Positions 43,153-52,492 of a stretch of DNA of 64,000 bases are shown one piece after another. The position numbers and the translations under genes are program-made. The stretch is from VAZQ01 sp963816745 (GTDB taxonomy: Bacteria > Pseudomonadota > Alphaproteobacteria > Rhizobiales > Xanthobacteraceae), in contig CAWFLQ010000005.1 of assembly GCA_963816745.1 (NCBI GenBank), positions 1 through 64,000 on the forward strand, written 5' to 3'. Within the stretch, counting starts at the first letter, position 1. Every line of letters starts with the position of its first letter. The notes under the pieces were generated by a model. It did not search any database. It saw nothing but the letters and a program-made list of their open reading frames with translations, and was not told the DNA's origin.

Positions 43153-43997
43153 TCACTCGACCTTGCCGCCGAACAGCCGTTCGGCGTTGCCGTGCGCGAT
43201 GCGCCTGGCTTGATCGTCCGGCAGCTGCGCGAGCCAGCCGCGGTAGATCTGCATGATGCCGTCGTAACCGAACCAGCGCTCATTGATCCAGGTATCGGAG
43301 CCGAGCACAAAGCGGTCGGAATGGCGGGCAAAGAGCTCCCGCCATTCCGCGGAGAGCTTGCCGCCGCCTTCGGTGATACCGCCGCGATACGACAGCTCGC
43401 CGGTCAGCGCCGGATATTGCTCCAGAAGCTCCCTCACCCGCCCGGGCGCGTCGAGAAGCCGGTATGAGCCCAGATGATCTTTGCCTTGGGATTGTGCCCA
43501 TGCAGGATCAGCAGCGCCGGCTCGTCGCAATGGGCGAGCAGATAGAGGTCTCGCGCGACCGCGAAGTCGACGACCTTCTTGACCAGCGGGCCCTGCGCGG
43601 CGTTGCCGTAGATGTGGAATTCGCCGACGCCGCGGAAATAGCCGCGCTTGTATTCGCTCTCGATCAGATCGTAGATCGCGGGATCGGTCGACCAGTTCTG
43701 CACGTCGTCGCGGGTGCGATAGGGCCGGATGAACGGTACCACCCAGAGCCCCGGCGCCTTGGCGTCGACGAGCTGATGGGTGCCTTTGTTCGGGCGGCTG
43801 TTGGCGATGATGCCGGCCACGTTGTTGCGCCGAAAGACATCGAGCACCCGCTCGAGCGGGTAATAGGGATTGGGCTCCTGATTGTAGTGCAAGTGCGCGT
43901 CGAAGATTTTCAGGGATGATTGCGCCACTGCGCCGGCCGGCGCCAGCAGGGCGAAGAATGCCGCCACGCAGCCACGCAGGATCAGGGATGTCAACAT
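43153..43997 (-). CDS. Exported amidohydrolase-family TIM-barrel protein, one frameshift
   Basis: About 281 residues. Signal peptide LRGCVAAFFALLAPAGAVAQ; then metal motif SLKIFDAHLHYNQEP, DLYLLAHCDEPALLILHGH, and KIIWAHTGFST. The frame then ends early, while the neighbouring frame continues PGRVRELLEQYPALTGELSY and DRFVLGSDTWINERWFGYDG to KVE at 43153. Here the break is consistent with one missing base near 43450, unlike most breaks in the window. The C-terminal Asp of the active site lies in the second half. The start chosen is ATG 43997 (GGGG upstream). Substrate unknown. Confidence 0.82.
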
Positions 43998-44095
43998 GAT
44001 GAGCCCCGCCAAAATACCGGCCGAACCGCCGGGACGGGCTCGATCTTACCTCATTTGATGGACGCGGATTGCCGGCAAGGTGCCGCAGAGAGGGT

Positions 44096-45898
44096 TCAGC
44101 CCTTCTCCGGCAGATTGAGCCTGATGTGGAGCTCTTTCAGCTGCTTCGGCGTCACCTCGGACGGCGCGCCCATCATCAAATCCTCGGCGCGCTGGTTCAT
44201 CGGGAACAGCACGACCTCGCGCAAATTCTCCTCGCCGGCAAGCAGCATCACGATGCGATCGATGCCGGGCGCGATGCCGCCGTGTGGCGGCGCCCCGAGC
44301 GACAGCGCGCGCAGCATGCCGCCGAATTTCTGCTCGAGCACGTCTTCCGGATAGCCCGCGATGGCAAAGGCCTTCTTCATCACGTCCGGCCGATGGTTGC
44401 GGATGGCGCCCGACGACAGCTCCGTGCCGTTGCAGACGATGTCGTATTGGATCGCCTTGAGACCGAGAATTTTTTCGTGGTCGGCGGGGTCAAGGGCCAG
44501 AAACTCCTCGACGCCCTGATTCGGCATGGAGAACGGATTGTGGGAGAAATCGATCTTCTTCTCCTCCTCGTTCCATTCGTACATCGGGAAATCCACGATC
44601 CAGCAGAGCTCGAAACGGTCCTTGGCGATCAGCCCGAGCTCCTCGCCGATCCTGGTCCGCGCCGCTCCCGCGAGCTTGGCGGCGCCGGCGGGCTTGTCGG
44701 CGGCAAAGAACACCGCGTCACCGGCCTTGACGCCGGCCTTGGCCATGATCTTCGCCTGCACGTCGGCGGGGATGAACTTGGCAATCGGGCCTTTGCCGCC
44801 GTCAGCCTCGAACACGATATAGCCGAGGCCGGGCGCGCTCATCTCCGTGCGCGCCCAGTCGTTGAGCTTGTCGAACCACGAGCGTGGCTGCGTGGCCGCG
44901 CCCGGCGCCGGAATGCCACGCACCACGCCGCCTGCCTTGATGACATTCTTGAAGGCGTTGAATGTGACGCTCGCGTCGTTGAATTCCTCGGTGAGGTCTG
45001 CGATGACCAGAGGATTGCGCAGATCCGGCTTGTCGGAGCCGTATTTGAGCATCGCCTCCTTGTAGGGGATGAGCGGAAACTTCTGCGTCACCGGCTTGCC
45101 GCCGGAGAACTCCTCGAACACGCCGCGCATGACCGGCTCGACCGCGTCGAATACGTCCTGCTGGGTGACGAAGCTCATCTCCAGGTCGAGTTGATAGAAC
45201 TCGCCGGGGGAGCGGTCGGCGCGCGCGTCCTCGTCGCGAAAGCACGGCGCGATCTGGAAGTAGCGGTCGAAGCCCGACATCATGATCAGCTGCTTGAACT
45301 GCTGCGGCGCCTGCGGCAGCGCGTAGAATTTGCCGGGATGGATGCGCGACGGCACGAGGTAGTCGCGCGCGCCCTCGGGCGTCGACGCGGTCAGGATCGG
45401 CGTCTGGAACTCGAAGAAGCCCTGCTCCTTCATGCGCCGCCTGATCGAGTCGATCACCGCGCCGCGCAACATGATGTTCTTGTGGAGCTGCTCGCGGCGC
45501 AGGTCGAGGAAACGGTACTTGAGCCTTATGTCCTCGGGATATTCCTGGTCGCCGAACACCGGCATCGGCAGCTCGCCGGCGGGTCCCAGCACCTCGATCT
45601 CGCTGATATAGATCTCGACGGCGCCGGTCGGGAGCTCCGGGTTCTCGGTGCCGGCGGGCCGCTTGCGCACCTTGCCGTCGACCCGCACCACCCATTCCGA
45701 GCGCAGCTTCTCGGCCTCCTTGAAGGAAGGCGAATCGGGGTCGGCCACGACCTGGGTGATGCCGTAGTGGTCGCGCAGGTCGATGAACAGCAGGCCGCCA
45801 TGGTCGCGGATGCGGTGGCACCAGCCGGATAGGCGCGCCTGCTTGCCGATGTCGCTCTCGCGCAACTCGCCGCATTTGTGGGTGCGATAGCGGTGCAT
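44096..45898 (-). CDS. aspS: Aspartyl-tRNA synthetase
   Basis: A 600-residue bacterial-type class II synthetase that charges tRNA-Asp (and, if non-discriminating, tRNA-Asn). The N-terminal OB anticodon domain (RLSGWCHRIRDHGGLLFIDL) is followed by the catalytic core: FFEFQTPILTASTPEGARDY, motif 2 CFRDEDARADRSPGEFYQLD, the bacterial GAD insert (KAGDAVFFAADK) and motif 3 APPHGGIAPGIDRIVMLL. The family's MHRYRTHKCGELRESDIG start confirms ATG 45898. Whether it is discriminating cannot be decided by eye. Confidence 0.97.
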   Translation of the reverse strand: MHRYRTHKCGELRESDIGKQARLSGWCHRIRDHGGLLFIDLRDHYGITQVVADPDSPSFKEAEKLRSEWVVRVDGKVRKRPAGTENPELPTGAVEIYISEIEVLGPAGELPMPVFGDQEYPEDIRLKYRFLDLRREQLHKNIMLRGAVIDSIRRRMKEQGFFEFQTPILTASTPEGARDYLVPSRIHPGKFYALPQAPQQFKQLIMMSGFDRYFQIAPCFRDEDARADRSPGEFYQLDLEMSFVTQQDVFDAVEPVMRGVFEEFSGGKPVTQKFPLIPYKEAMLKYGSDKPDLRNPLVIADLTEEFNDASVTFNAFKNVIKAGGVVRGIPAPGAATQPRSWFDKLNDWARTEMSAPGLGYIVFEADGGKGPIAKFIPADVQAKIMAKAGVKAGDAVFFAADKPAGAAKLAGAARTRIGEELGLIAKDRFELCWIVDFPMYEWNEEEKKIDFSHNPFSMPNQGVEEFLALDPADHEKILGLKAIQYDIVCNGTELSSGAIRNHRPDVMKKAFAIAGYPEDVLEQKFGGMLRALSLGAPPHGGIAPGIDRIVMLLAGEENLREVVLFPMNQRAEDLMMGAPSEVTPKQLKELHIRLNLPEKG

Positions 45899-46045
45899 GG
45901 TGATGAATCGAGCCTCTGTGTGGCGCGGAAAGGCACATGCACCGGCTCGCTTGTCAAGAACGGGGGAGCTACAATGGCCCCCGAGAATTCAACCCCCTGG
46001 TCCACATCTGAAAACATCGGCGGATCGCCGCCGAGGGAGCGTCCG

Positions 46046-47990
46046 ATGCGTTCTCGAGCCCTCCGTGCGCTGCTGCCGCTGCTCGCGGCGGCCCTGCTCG
46101 CCACGCGCCGGTGCCCGCGCGGCGGACGAGCCGCCGCTCCTGCCCCTGACCGCCCTGTTCGCCAATCCGGGCGCCAGCTGGGACTATCGGGTGTCCCCCG
46201 ACGGCACCCGGCTGGCCTGGGTCGCGATGAGCAAGGGGAAGGCCACGCTGCATTTCCGGCGCCTCGACGAGACCACGGCGCGCACGGTCGAGACGCCGCG
46301 CGAGGCGCGCGCCCCCTGGCCCGGCGCCGACAGCTTCCTGTGGAGCCGGGACGGCAAGCGCCTGCTGTTCCTGATGGACGGCAACGGCGACGAGAATACT
46401 CATCTCTTCGCCGTGGACGTCGAGGCCGAGCAGCCGGTTGCCCGCGATCTGACTCCGCTCGAGGGCGCGCGGGTCGAGTTCGTGCGCGCGATCAACGATG
46501 ATCCCAACTCGGTCGTCGTCCGTCACACCGGCCGCACCGGCCGGATGTTCGACCTCTACCGGCTGAACCTGGCGACCGGGCAGATGACGACGCTCGCCGA
46601 GAACCCCGGCAGCATCTGCGGCTGGTCGGTGTCGCCAGTCGGCCGACTGCGGATGCGGATCCACTGTCTGCCGGACGGCGGCTGGAGCGCCGAGGTCCCC
46701 GACGGGGTCGGCGGCTGGCGCGAAATAATTCGCGGCGCCTATGGGGATCATCTGCGCATCCTCGGCTATCCGATCAATCCGCGCTATGCCTGGGCGCTGT
46801 CGAACCGCGGCCGCAATCGCGTTGCGCTGGTGCGCGTCGACCTGCGCAATGGCAGCGAGGATCTGCTCTACGAGCATCCGACGGTCGATATCGACAACGG
46901 CCGCGTGCTCGAGAACGGCGGGCTTGGCTACGTCTGGGCGTGGCCTGGTTTCCAGGAGTGGCAATTCTACGACGCCTTCCTGCAGGCCGATCTCACGCCC
47001 TACCTCGCTCGCGAGCGCAGCACATTGCGCATCTTGAGCGAGGACCGGCAGCGCCGGTGGATGACGTTCACCGTCGGCTCGGACCGCGGCGATGGGACGG
47101 CCTATCTGCTCGAACGCCCGACCCGCGAAACCAAGGTACTGGCGGCGTCGCCGCTCGCGTCCTATCGCGATCAGTTGGCGCCGATGGAGCCGGTGACATT
47201 TGCCGCCCGCGACGGGCTCACCATTCACGGCCAGCTGACCGTCCCGCTCGGCGCGGCCGGACCACGGCCGATGGTGCTGCTCGTTCACGGCGGCCCTTGG
47301 GCGCGGGATCATTGGGGCTTCGACCCGACGGTGCAGTTCCTCGCCAATCGCGGCTATGCCGTGCTGCAGGTCAATTACCGCGGCTCCACCGGCTACGGCC
47401 GCGACTTCCTGCTCGCCGGCACCCGCGAGTTCGCCCGCAAGATGCACGACGACCTGATCGACGGGGTGCGCTGGGCGATCGAACGCGGCGTCGCGGATCC
47501 CAAGCGCGTCGCCATCATGGGAGGAAGCTACGGCGGCTATTCGGCGCTGTCGGGTGCGGCCTTCACTCCTGACGTGTTCGTTGCCGCCGTCAACCGGGTC
47601 GGCATCTCCGACATGGTCAGCCTGATCGAGGACTGGCCGAAATACTGGCGGGTCGGCGACATGGGCTTCTGGTCGCGATTCTTCGGCGATCCGCGCAAGC
47701 CGGAGGAGCGCGCCCTGCTCGCCGAGCGATCTCCGCTCAATCACGCCGATGCGATCCGCGCGCCGCTATTGGTGGTGCAAGGCGCCAACGATGTGCGGGT
47801 TCGGCGCGACCACTCCGACCGCATCGTGGCTGCGTTGCGCGGGCGCAACCACGACGTCGAATATCTGCTCTTCTCCGACGAAGGCCACGGCATCAATCAC
47901 ACGGCGAACCGGATCGCCTTCATGCGCGCAGTCGAGCGGTTTCTCGCCCGCCATCTCGGTGGCCGCGACGGCGGCGACCCGCGCGATTGA
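46046..47990 (+). CDS. Exported S9-family prolyl oligopeptidase-like peptidase, frameshift in the signal peptide
   Basis: About 648 residues. The signal peptide RSRALRALLPLLAAALLA starts at ATG 46046 with GGGAG upstream, then one extra base near 46110 moves the frame to ARAADEPPLLPLTALFANPG. A beta-propeller follows (VSPDGTRLAWVAMSKGKATL, SFLWSRDGKRLLFLMDGNGD), then the alpha/beta-hydrolase domain with catalytic Ser in VAIMGGSYGGYSALSGAAF, Asp in VVQGANDVRVRRDHSDR and His in DEGHGINH. An alternative reading without frameshift starts at 45897 but lacks a signal peptide. It would cleave small peptides in the periplasm. Divergent from aspS. Confidence 0.9.
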
Positions 47991-48098
47991 GCCGGACGGA
48001 AGCAGCCAGCGGACAAGCAATCCGGCGCGACGATGACGCTCGACAGAACGCCGCCGATCTGCACAACTCGGGGCCCTGCCCCTCTGAAACCGAGCCTC

Positions 48099-49769
48099 AT
48101 GCCCAAACCGAAACAGTCCAAGAAGCCGCACGCCGATGCGACCGCGCGAATGACCACGGGCGACGCGACCGTGGGCGGGCTCATCGCCCACGGCATCGAG
48201 ACCGTCTACGCGCTGCCCGGCGTGCACAACGACCACCTGTTCGACGCCCTGTTCAAGGCTGGCGACCGGCTCCGGACGGTCCATACCCGGCATGAGCAGG
48301 GGGCGGCCTATATGGCGCTCGGGGCGGCGCTGGCGACCGGAAAGCCGCAGGTCTATTCGGTGGTGCCGGGGCCGGGACTGCTCAACTCCGCGGCCGCGCT
48401 GCTGACCGCCTACAGCATGAACGCGCCAGTGCTGGGGCTGATCGGGCAGATTTCGCAATCCGCGATCGGGCGCGGGCTCGGCCATCTGCACGAGATCCGC
48501 GACCAGGCCGGCATCATCTCCCGTCTGGTCGATTACTCCGCCCGAATCCGCGAGCCGGCCGAAGCCGCCGGCCTGGTGGCCGAGGCTTTTCGCGCGATGG
48601 GGAGCGGCAGGCCCGGCCCGGCCGTGCTGGAATGCGCCATCGACGTGTGGGGCCGCAGCGCGCCGGCCGTCGCGCCGGCATCGCCCGCCCCTGCCCCGCA
48701 GCCGCCGCTCGACGAGGATGCCATCGCTGCCGCCGCCAAGCGCCTTGCCGGCGCCAGGCGCCCGCTGATCGTGACCGGCGGCGGCGCCCAGGGTGCCAGC
48801 GCCGAGGTCACCGAGCTGTCGCGGCTGCTGCAGGCGCCCGTGCTCGGCTATCGCCGCGGCCGCGGCGTGCTCGACAGCCGCGATCCCCTCAGCGTCACCC
48901 TTCCGCTCGGCCGCGAATTGTGGGGAGAGGCAGACGTCGTGCTCGCGGTCGGGTCGCGTCTCTTTTACGGTTTCAACCATTGGGGGATCGACCCCGACCT
49001 CGCCATCATCCGCGTCGATGCCGATCCCGACGAGCCGGAACGTTTCGCGAAGCCGGCCAACGCGCTCATCGGCGACGCCAAGCCGATCCTGCGCGGACTG
49101 CTCGATGCACTCGGCGGAGAGCAGCGCCCCTCCCGCCGCGCCGAGATGGAGGAGCGGCAGGCGAAAACGCGTGCACGTCTCGACAAGCTCAGCCCCCAGA
49201 TCGGATTTCTCGACGCGATCCGGAACGAGCTGCCCGAGGACGGCATCTTCGTCGATGAGGTGACGCAGATCGGCTTTGCCGCGCGGCTGCTGTTTCCGGT
49301 CTACAAGCCGCGCACGTTTCTCTCCCCCGGCTACCAGGACAATCTCGGCTGGGGCTATGCGACGGCGCTCGGCGCGCAGCACGCGCGGCCCGACGTGCCG
49401 GTGCTGGCGATCTCCGGCGACGGCGGCTTTCTCTTCACCTCGAACGAGATCGCCACCGCGGTGCGCCACCGCATCCCGCTCACCGTCGTCGTGTTCAACG
49501 ACGGCGCCTTCGGCAATGTGCGGCGCATCCAGGAGGAGGCGTTCGGCAACCGGCTGATCGCCAACGACCTCGCCAATCCCGATTTCGTACGCTACGCGCA
49601 GAGCTTCGGCGCCGAGGCCGAGCGCGCACGCAATCCGCAGGAGCTGGGCGCCGCGCTCCAGCGCGCGTTCAAGCGCCGCGACTTGCCCACGCTGATCGAG
49701 GTGCCGGTCGGGCCGATGCCGTCGCCGTGGGAATTCATCCATATGCCGCCCGTGCGCGGCCAACGCTGA
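48099..49769 (+). CDS. Thiamine-diphosphate-dependent enzyme (acetolactate synthase-like)
   Basis: About 556 residues of the ThDP decarboxylase/carboligase family. N-terminal PYR domain: IETVYALPGVHNDHLFDALF and the activating Glu in TRHEQGAAYMALGAALATG. Central domain: RRPLIVTGGGAQGASAEVTE. C-terminal PP domain with the ThDP/magnesium motif VLAISGDGGFLFTSNEIATA, ending VVVFNDGAFGNVRRIQEE. No regulatory subunit is adjacent, so a catabolic lyase or decarboxylase is more likely than branched-chain synthesis. Start uncertain: ATG 48099 is chosen, with 48033 and 48150 also possible. The cycloisomerase gene follows after eight bases. Confidence 0.88.
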   Translation: MPKPKQSKKPHADATARMTTGDATVGGLIAHGIETVYALPGVHNDHLFDALFKAGDRLRTVHTRHEQGAAYMALGAALATGKPQVYSVVPGPGLLNSAAALLTAYSMNAPVLGLIGQISQSAIGRGLGHLHEIRDQAGIISRLVDYSARIREPAEAAGLVAEAFRAMGSGRPGPAVLECAIDVWGRSAPAVAPASPAPAPQPPLDEDAIAAAAKRLAGARRPLIVTGGGAQGASAEVTELSRLLQAPVLGYRRGRGVLDSRDPLSVTLPLGRELWGEADVVLAVGSRLFYGFNHWGIDPDLAIIRVDADPDEPERFAKPANALIGDAKPILRGLLDALGGEQRPSRRAEMEERQAKTRARLDKLSPQIGFLDAIRNELPEDGIFVDEVTQIGFAARLLFPVYKPRTFLSPGYQDNLGWGYATALGAQHARPDVPVLAISGDGGFLFTSNEIATAVRHRIPLTVVVFNDGAFGNVRRIQEEAFGNRLIANDLANPDFVRYAQSFGAEAERARNPQELGAALQRAFKRRDLPTLIEVPVGPMPSPWEFIHMPPVRGQR

Positions 49770-49777
49770 GGTGCGAC

Positions 49778-50929
49778 ATGGAAGCACGCGTTGACGCACA
49801 GACGGACCTCCGCGAACGCGAGCCTTTGGTCATTCGCCGGGTCGACGTGATCCCGGTCGGGCTGCCGTTGCAGAAGCCGGTGGCGATGGCCGGCGTCACG
49901 GTGAGCCGCGCGCTGAACATCCTGGTGCGCATCGAGGCGGCCGACGGCACTGTCGGCTGGGGCGAGGCGGCCTCCGCGCCCACCATGACCGGCGACACGT
50001 TGGGCGGCCTCGTCGCGGCCGTGCGCGATCATCTCGCTCCTCTGCTAATCGGCGAGGACGCCTGGATGCGGGGCGCCTTGTGCCGCAAGCTCAAGCACGC
50101 GCTCTACGGCAACACCGGCGCCCACTCCGCGATCGAGGTGGCGCTGCTCGATCTGGCGGGTCGATCGTCCGGCCTGCCATTGTCCGATCTCATCGGCGGC
50201 GCAGTGCGTCGCGCAGTCGCGCCGATGTGGCTGCTCGGCAATGCCACGCCGGAGCAGGACATTGCCGAGGCCCATGCCAAGCGCGCGGAAGGCTTCGGCT
50301 TCTTCAAGCTCAAGATCGGCACCAAGCCCGTGGATTCCGAGATTGCGTCGACCCTGGCTCTGCGCCAGGCGATGGGCGCGGCAATGCCGCTCTGCGCCGA
50401 CGCCAATTGCGGGCTTTCCTTCGCCGACGCCCGCCGCTATGTCGAAGGCACGCGCGCGGCCGGCCTGATGTTCGTCGAGCAACCGCTCGCCCATGACGAT
50501 CTCAACGCGCTTTCGCGGCTGACGCAGGTGTCCCCGGCGCCGATCGGGGCCGACGAGGGTATCCACTCGCTGGCCGACATCGCGGCGCACGAGCGCTGCG
50601 GCGTCGGCGGAGTCTCGCTCAAGCTCATCAAGCTCGGCGGCATGAGCGCCGCGGTCGAGGCGGCGCAGCTTTGTGCGCGCCTCGGCCTCGCGGTCAACGT
50701 CGCGGCCAAGATCGCCGAATCGAGCATCGCGTCGGCGGCGGCGATCCACCTCGCCTGCGCGGCGCCCGCCGTCGATTGGGGCGTGAGCCTGACCCATTTC
50801 TATCTGGCCGAGGACGTCGCCGAGAACGCCCTGCCGATCGGCGACGGCGCGGTCGCGCTCCCGGCCCGACCGGGGCTGGGAATCGACGTCGATGAAGGCG
50901 CGGTCGAGCAATTCCGCGTGACAGGCTGA
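49778..50929 (+). CDS. Muconate cycloisomerase-like enolase-superfamily enzyme
   Basis: A 383-residue mandelate-racemase/muconate-lactonising superfamily member. The N-terminal capping domain contains WGEAASAPTMTGDTLGGLVA; the barrel holds the KxK catalytic pair in GFGFFKLKIGTKPVDS, metal ligands Asp, Glu and Glu in CADANCGLSF, MFVEQPLAHDD and IGADEGIHS, and the opposite lysine in VSLKLIKLGGMSAAVEAAQL. All residues for proton abstraction are present, so it should be active. It could be a cycloisomerase, a racemase or a dehydratase. GAGGTG precedes the ATG at 49778, and it is translationally close to the ThDP gene. Confidence 0.88.
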   Translation: MEARVDAQTDLREREPLVIRRVDVIPVGLPLQKPVAMAGVTVSRALNILVRIEAADGTVGWGEAASAPTMTGDTLGGLVAAVRDHLAPLLIGEDAWMRGALCRKLKHALYGNTGAHSAIEVALLDLAGRSSGLPLSDLIGGAVRRAVAPMWLLGNATPEQDIAEAHAKRAEGFGFFKLKIGTKPVDSEIASTLALRQAMGAAMPLCADANCGLSFADARRYVEGTRAAGLMFVEQPLAHDDLNALSRLTQVSPAPIGADEGIHSLADIAAHERCGVGGVSLKLIKLGGMSAAVEAAQLCARLGLAVNVAAKIAESSIASAAAIHLACAAPAVDWGVSLTHFYLAEDVAENALPIGDGAVALPARPGLGIDVDEGAVEQFRVTG

Positions 50930-51072
50930 AAGGGATTGGCAAGGGTGATATGCACAATTGGCGCAGCAGCAACGTTCATCTTGTCGCATTTGACATGCCG
51001 TCCTGCGAGATGCCCCCTCGCCCCCGGACACTAGCCCTGACAAAGCCACCCATCTACGCTATCTAGCCCCCC

Positions 51073-52248
51073 ATGCAGCCGATCACGACGACCAACAAGC
51101 TCGCGGACGCCTGCGCCCGCATGGCGCAACATCCATTCGTGACGGTCGACACCGAATTCCTGCGCGAGAGCACCTACTACCCGCAGCTCTGCGTCGCGCA
51201 GATGGCGAGCACGGACGAGGCGCTCGTCGTTGACGCGCTTGCCGAGGGCATGGATCTCGCTCCCTTCTTCGCCCTGATGGCGAACGAGAACGTGATGAAG
51301 GTCTTCCATGCCGCCCGCCAGGATATCGAAATCTGCTGGCACGAGGCGGGCATCATTCCGAGCCCTATCGTCGACACCCAGGTCGCGGCCATGGTGCTCG
51401 GCTATGGCGATTCGATCTCCTATGACCAGCTCGTGCAACGCATCACCGGCGACAGTCTCGACAAGTCGCACCGCTTCACGGACTGGACGCGGCGGCCGCT
51501 GAGCGAGGCGCAACTCGCCTACGCGATATCCGACGTCACTCACCTGCGGGACGTCTATCTGAAGCTCTCCGCCGATCTCGACAAGCGCGAGCGCAGCGAT
51601 TGGATGCGCGAGGAGATGAAGGTGCTGACCTCGCCCGACACCTATCGCTTCGAGCCCGAGCACGCCTGGGAGCGCCTGAAGACCCGGGTGCGCAAGCCCA
51701 AGGAGCTCGCCGTGCTGATCGAGGTCGCCTCTTGGCGCGAGCGCGAGGCGCAGGAGCGCGACGTGCCGCGCGGCCGCGTGCTCAAGGACGACGTCATCGG
51801 CGATATCGCGATCCAGGCGCCGACCACGATCGAGCGGCTCGGAAACCTGCGCTCCTTGCCCCGGGGCTTCGAGCGCTCGCGCTGGGGCGAGGCGATCGTC
51901 GACGCGGTCCAGCGCGGGCTGGCGCGCGATCCGAAGACGCTGCCGCGGCTCGAACGCCCGCGGCCGGCGGTCAACGGCCAGGCCACGGTGGAGCTCCTCA
52001 AGGTGCTGCTGCGAATGACCGCGGAGCGCCACGGGGTCGCCGCCAAGGTGATCGCCACGGTCGACGATCTCGACCGCATCGCCGCCGACGACGACGCCGA
52101 CGTGCCGGCGTTGACCGGCTGGCGGCGCGAGCTGTTCGGCGAGAAGGCGCTCGCCCTCAAGCAAGGCCGGCTCTCGCTCGCGATCGAGCGCGGCCGCGTT
52201 GTGGCGGTGGAGCGCGCGGGCGCGGCGGAGAAGCCGGGATCGGCTTGA
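51073..52248 (+). CDS. rnd: Ribonuclease D
   Basis: A 391-residue DEDDy 3'-5' exoribonuclease involved in tRNA 3' processing. Exonuclease motifs: FVTVDTEFLRESTYYPQLCV (Asp, Glu), KVFHAARQDIEICWHEAGII (Asp) and AYAISDVTHLRDVYLKL (Tyr and Asp). Two HRDC-type helical regions follow (AVLIEVASWREREAQERDVP, then VNGQATVELLKVLLRMTAER). In related genomes rnd sits beside aspS, and here the two are separated by the S9, ThDP and cycloisomerase genes. No clear ribosome site upstream of ATG 51073. Confidence 0.94.
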   Translation: MQPITTTNKLADACARMAQHPFVTVDTEFLRESTYYPQLCVAQMASTDEALVVDALAEGMDLAPFFALMANENVMKVFHAARQDIEICWHEAGIIPSPIVDTQVAAMVLGYGDSISYDQLVQRITGDSLDKSHRFTDWTRRPLSEAQLAYAISDVTHLRDVYLKLSADLDKRERSDWMREEMKVLTSPDTYRFEPEHAWERLKTRVRKPKELAVLIEVASWREREAQERDVPRGRVLKDDVIGDIAIQAPTTIERLGNLRSLPRGFERSRWGEAIVDAVQRGLARDPKTLPRLERPRPAVNGQATVELLKVLLRMTAERHGVAAKVIATVDDLDRIAADDDADVPALTGWRRELFGEKALALKQGRLSLAIERGRVVAVERAGAAEKPGSA

Positions 52249-52492
52249 GCTCGTCTTGGCGTGCTTTTGGCAATTATCGTATCGCGGCGCCATTGCGTCG
52301 ATTTCTCGAGGGAGCAACTCTCGGGTGCAGGAACTCGCACATTGTGCGTGCTGGACTTGCGTCGCGCGCTATGTTACGCAATCCACGAAGCTGTGATGTT
52401 CAATGAAGGGGCACCAGTGGATCTTCCAGGCGATTCTGCCGTTTCGCAGGCAAGTTCATCAGCCCGCTGAATATCGGCATTAGTCCCTCACG

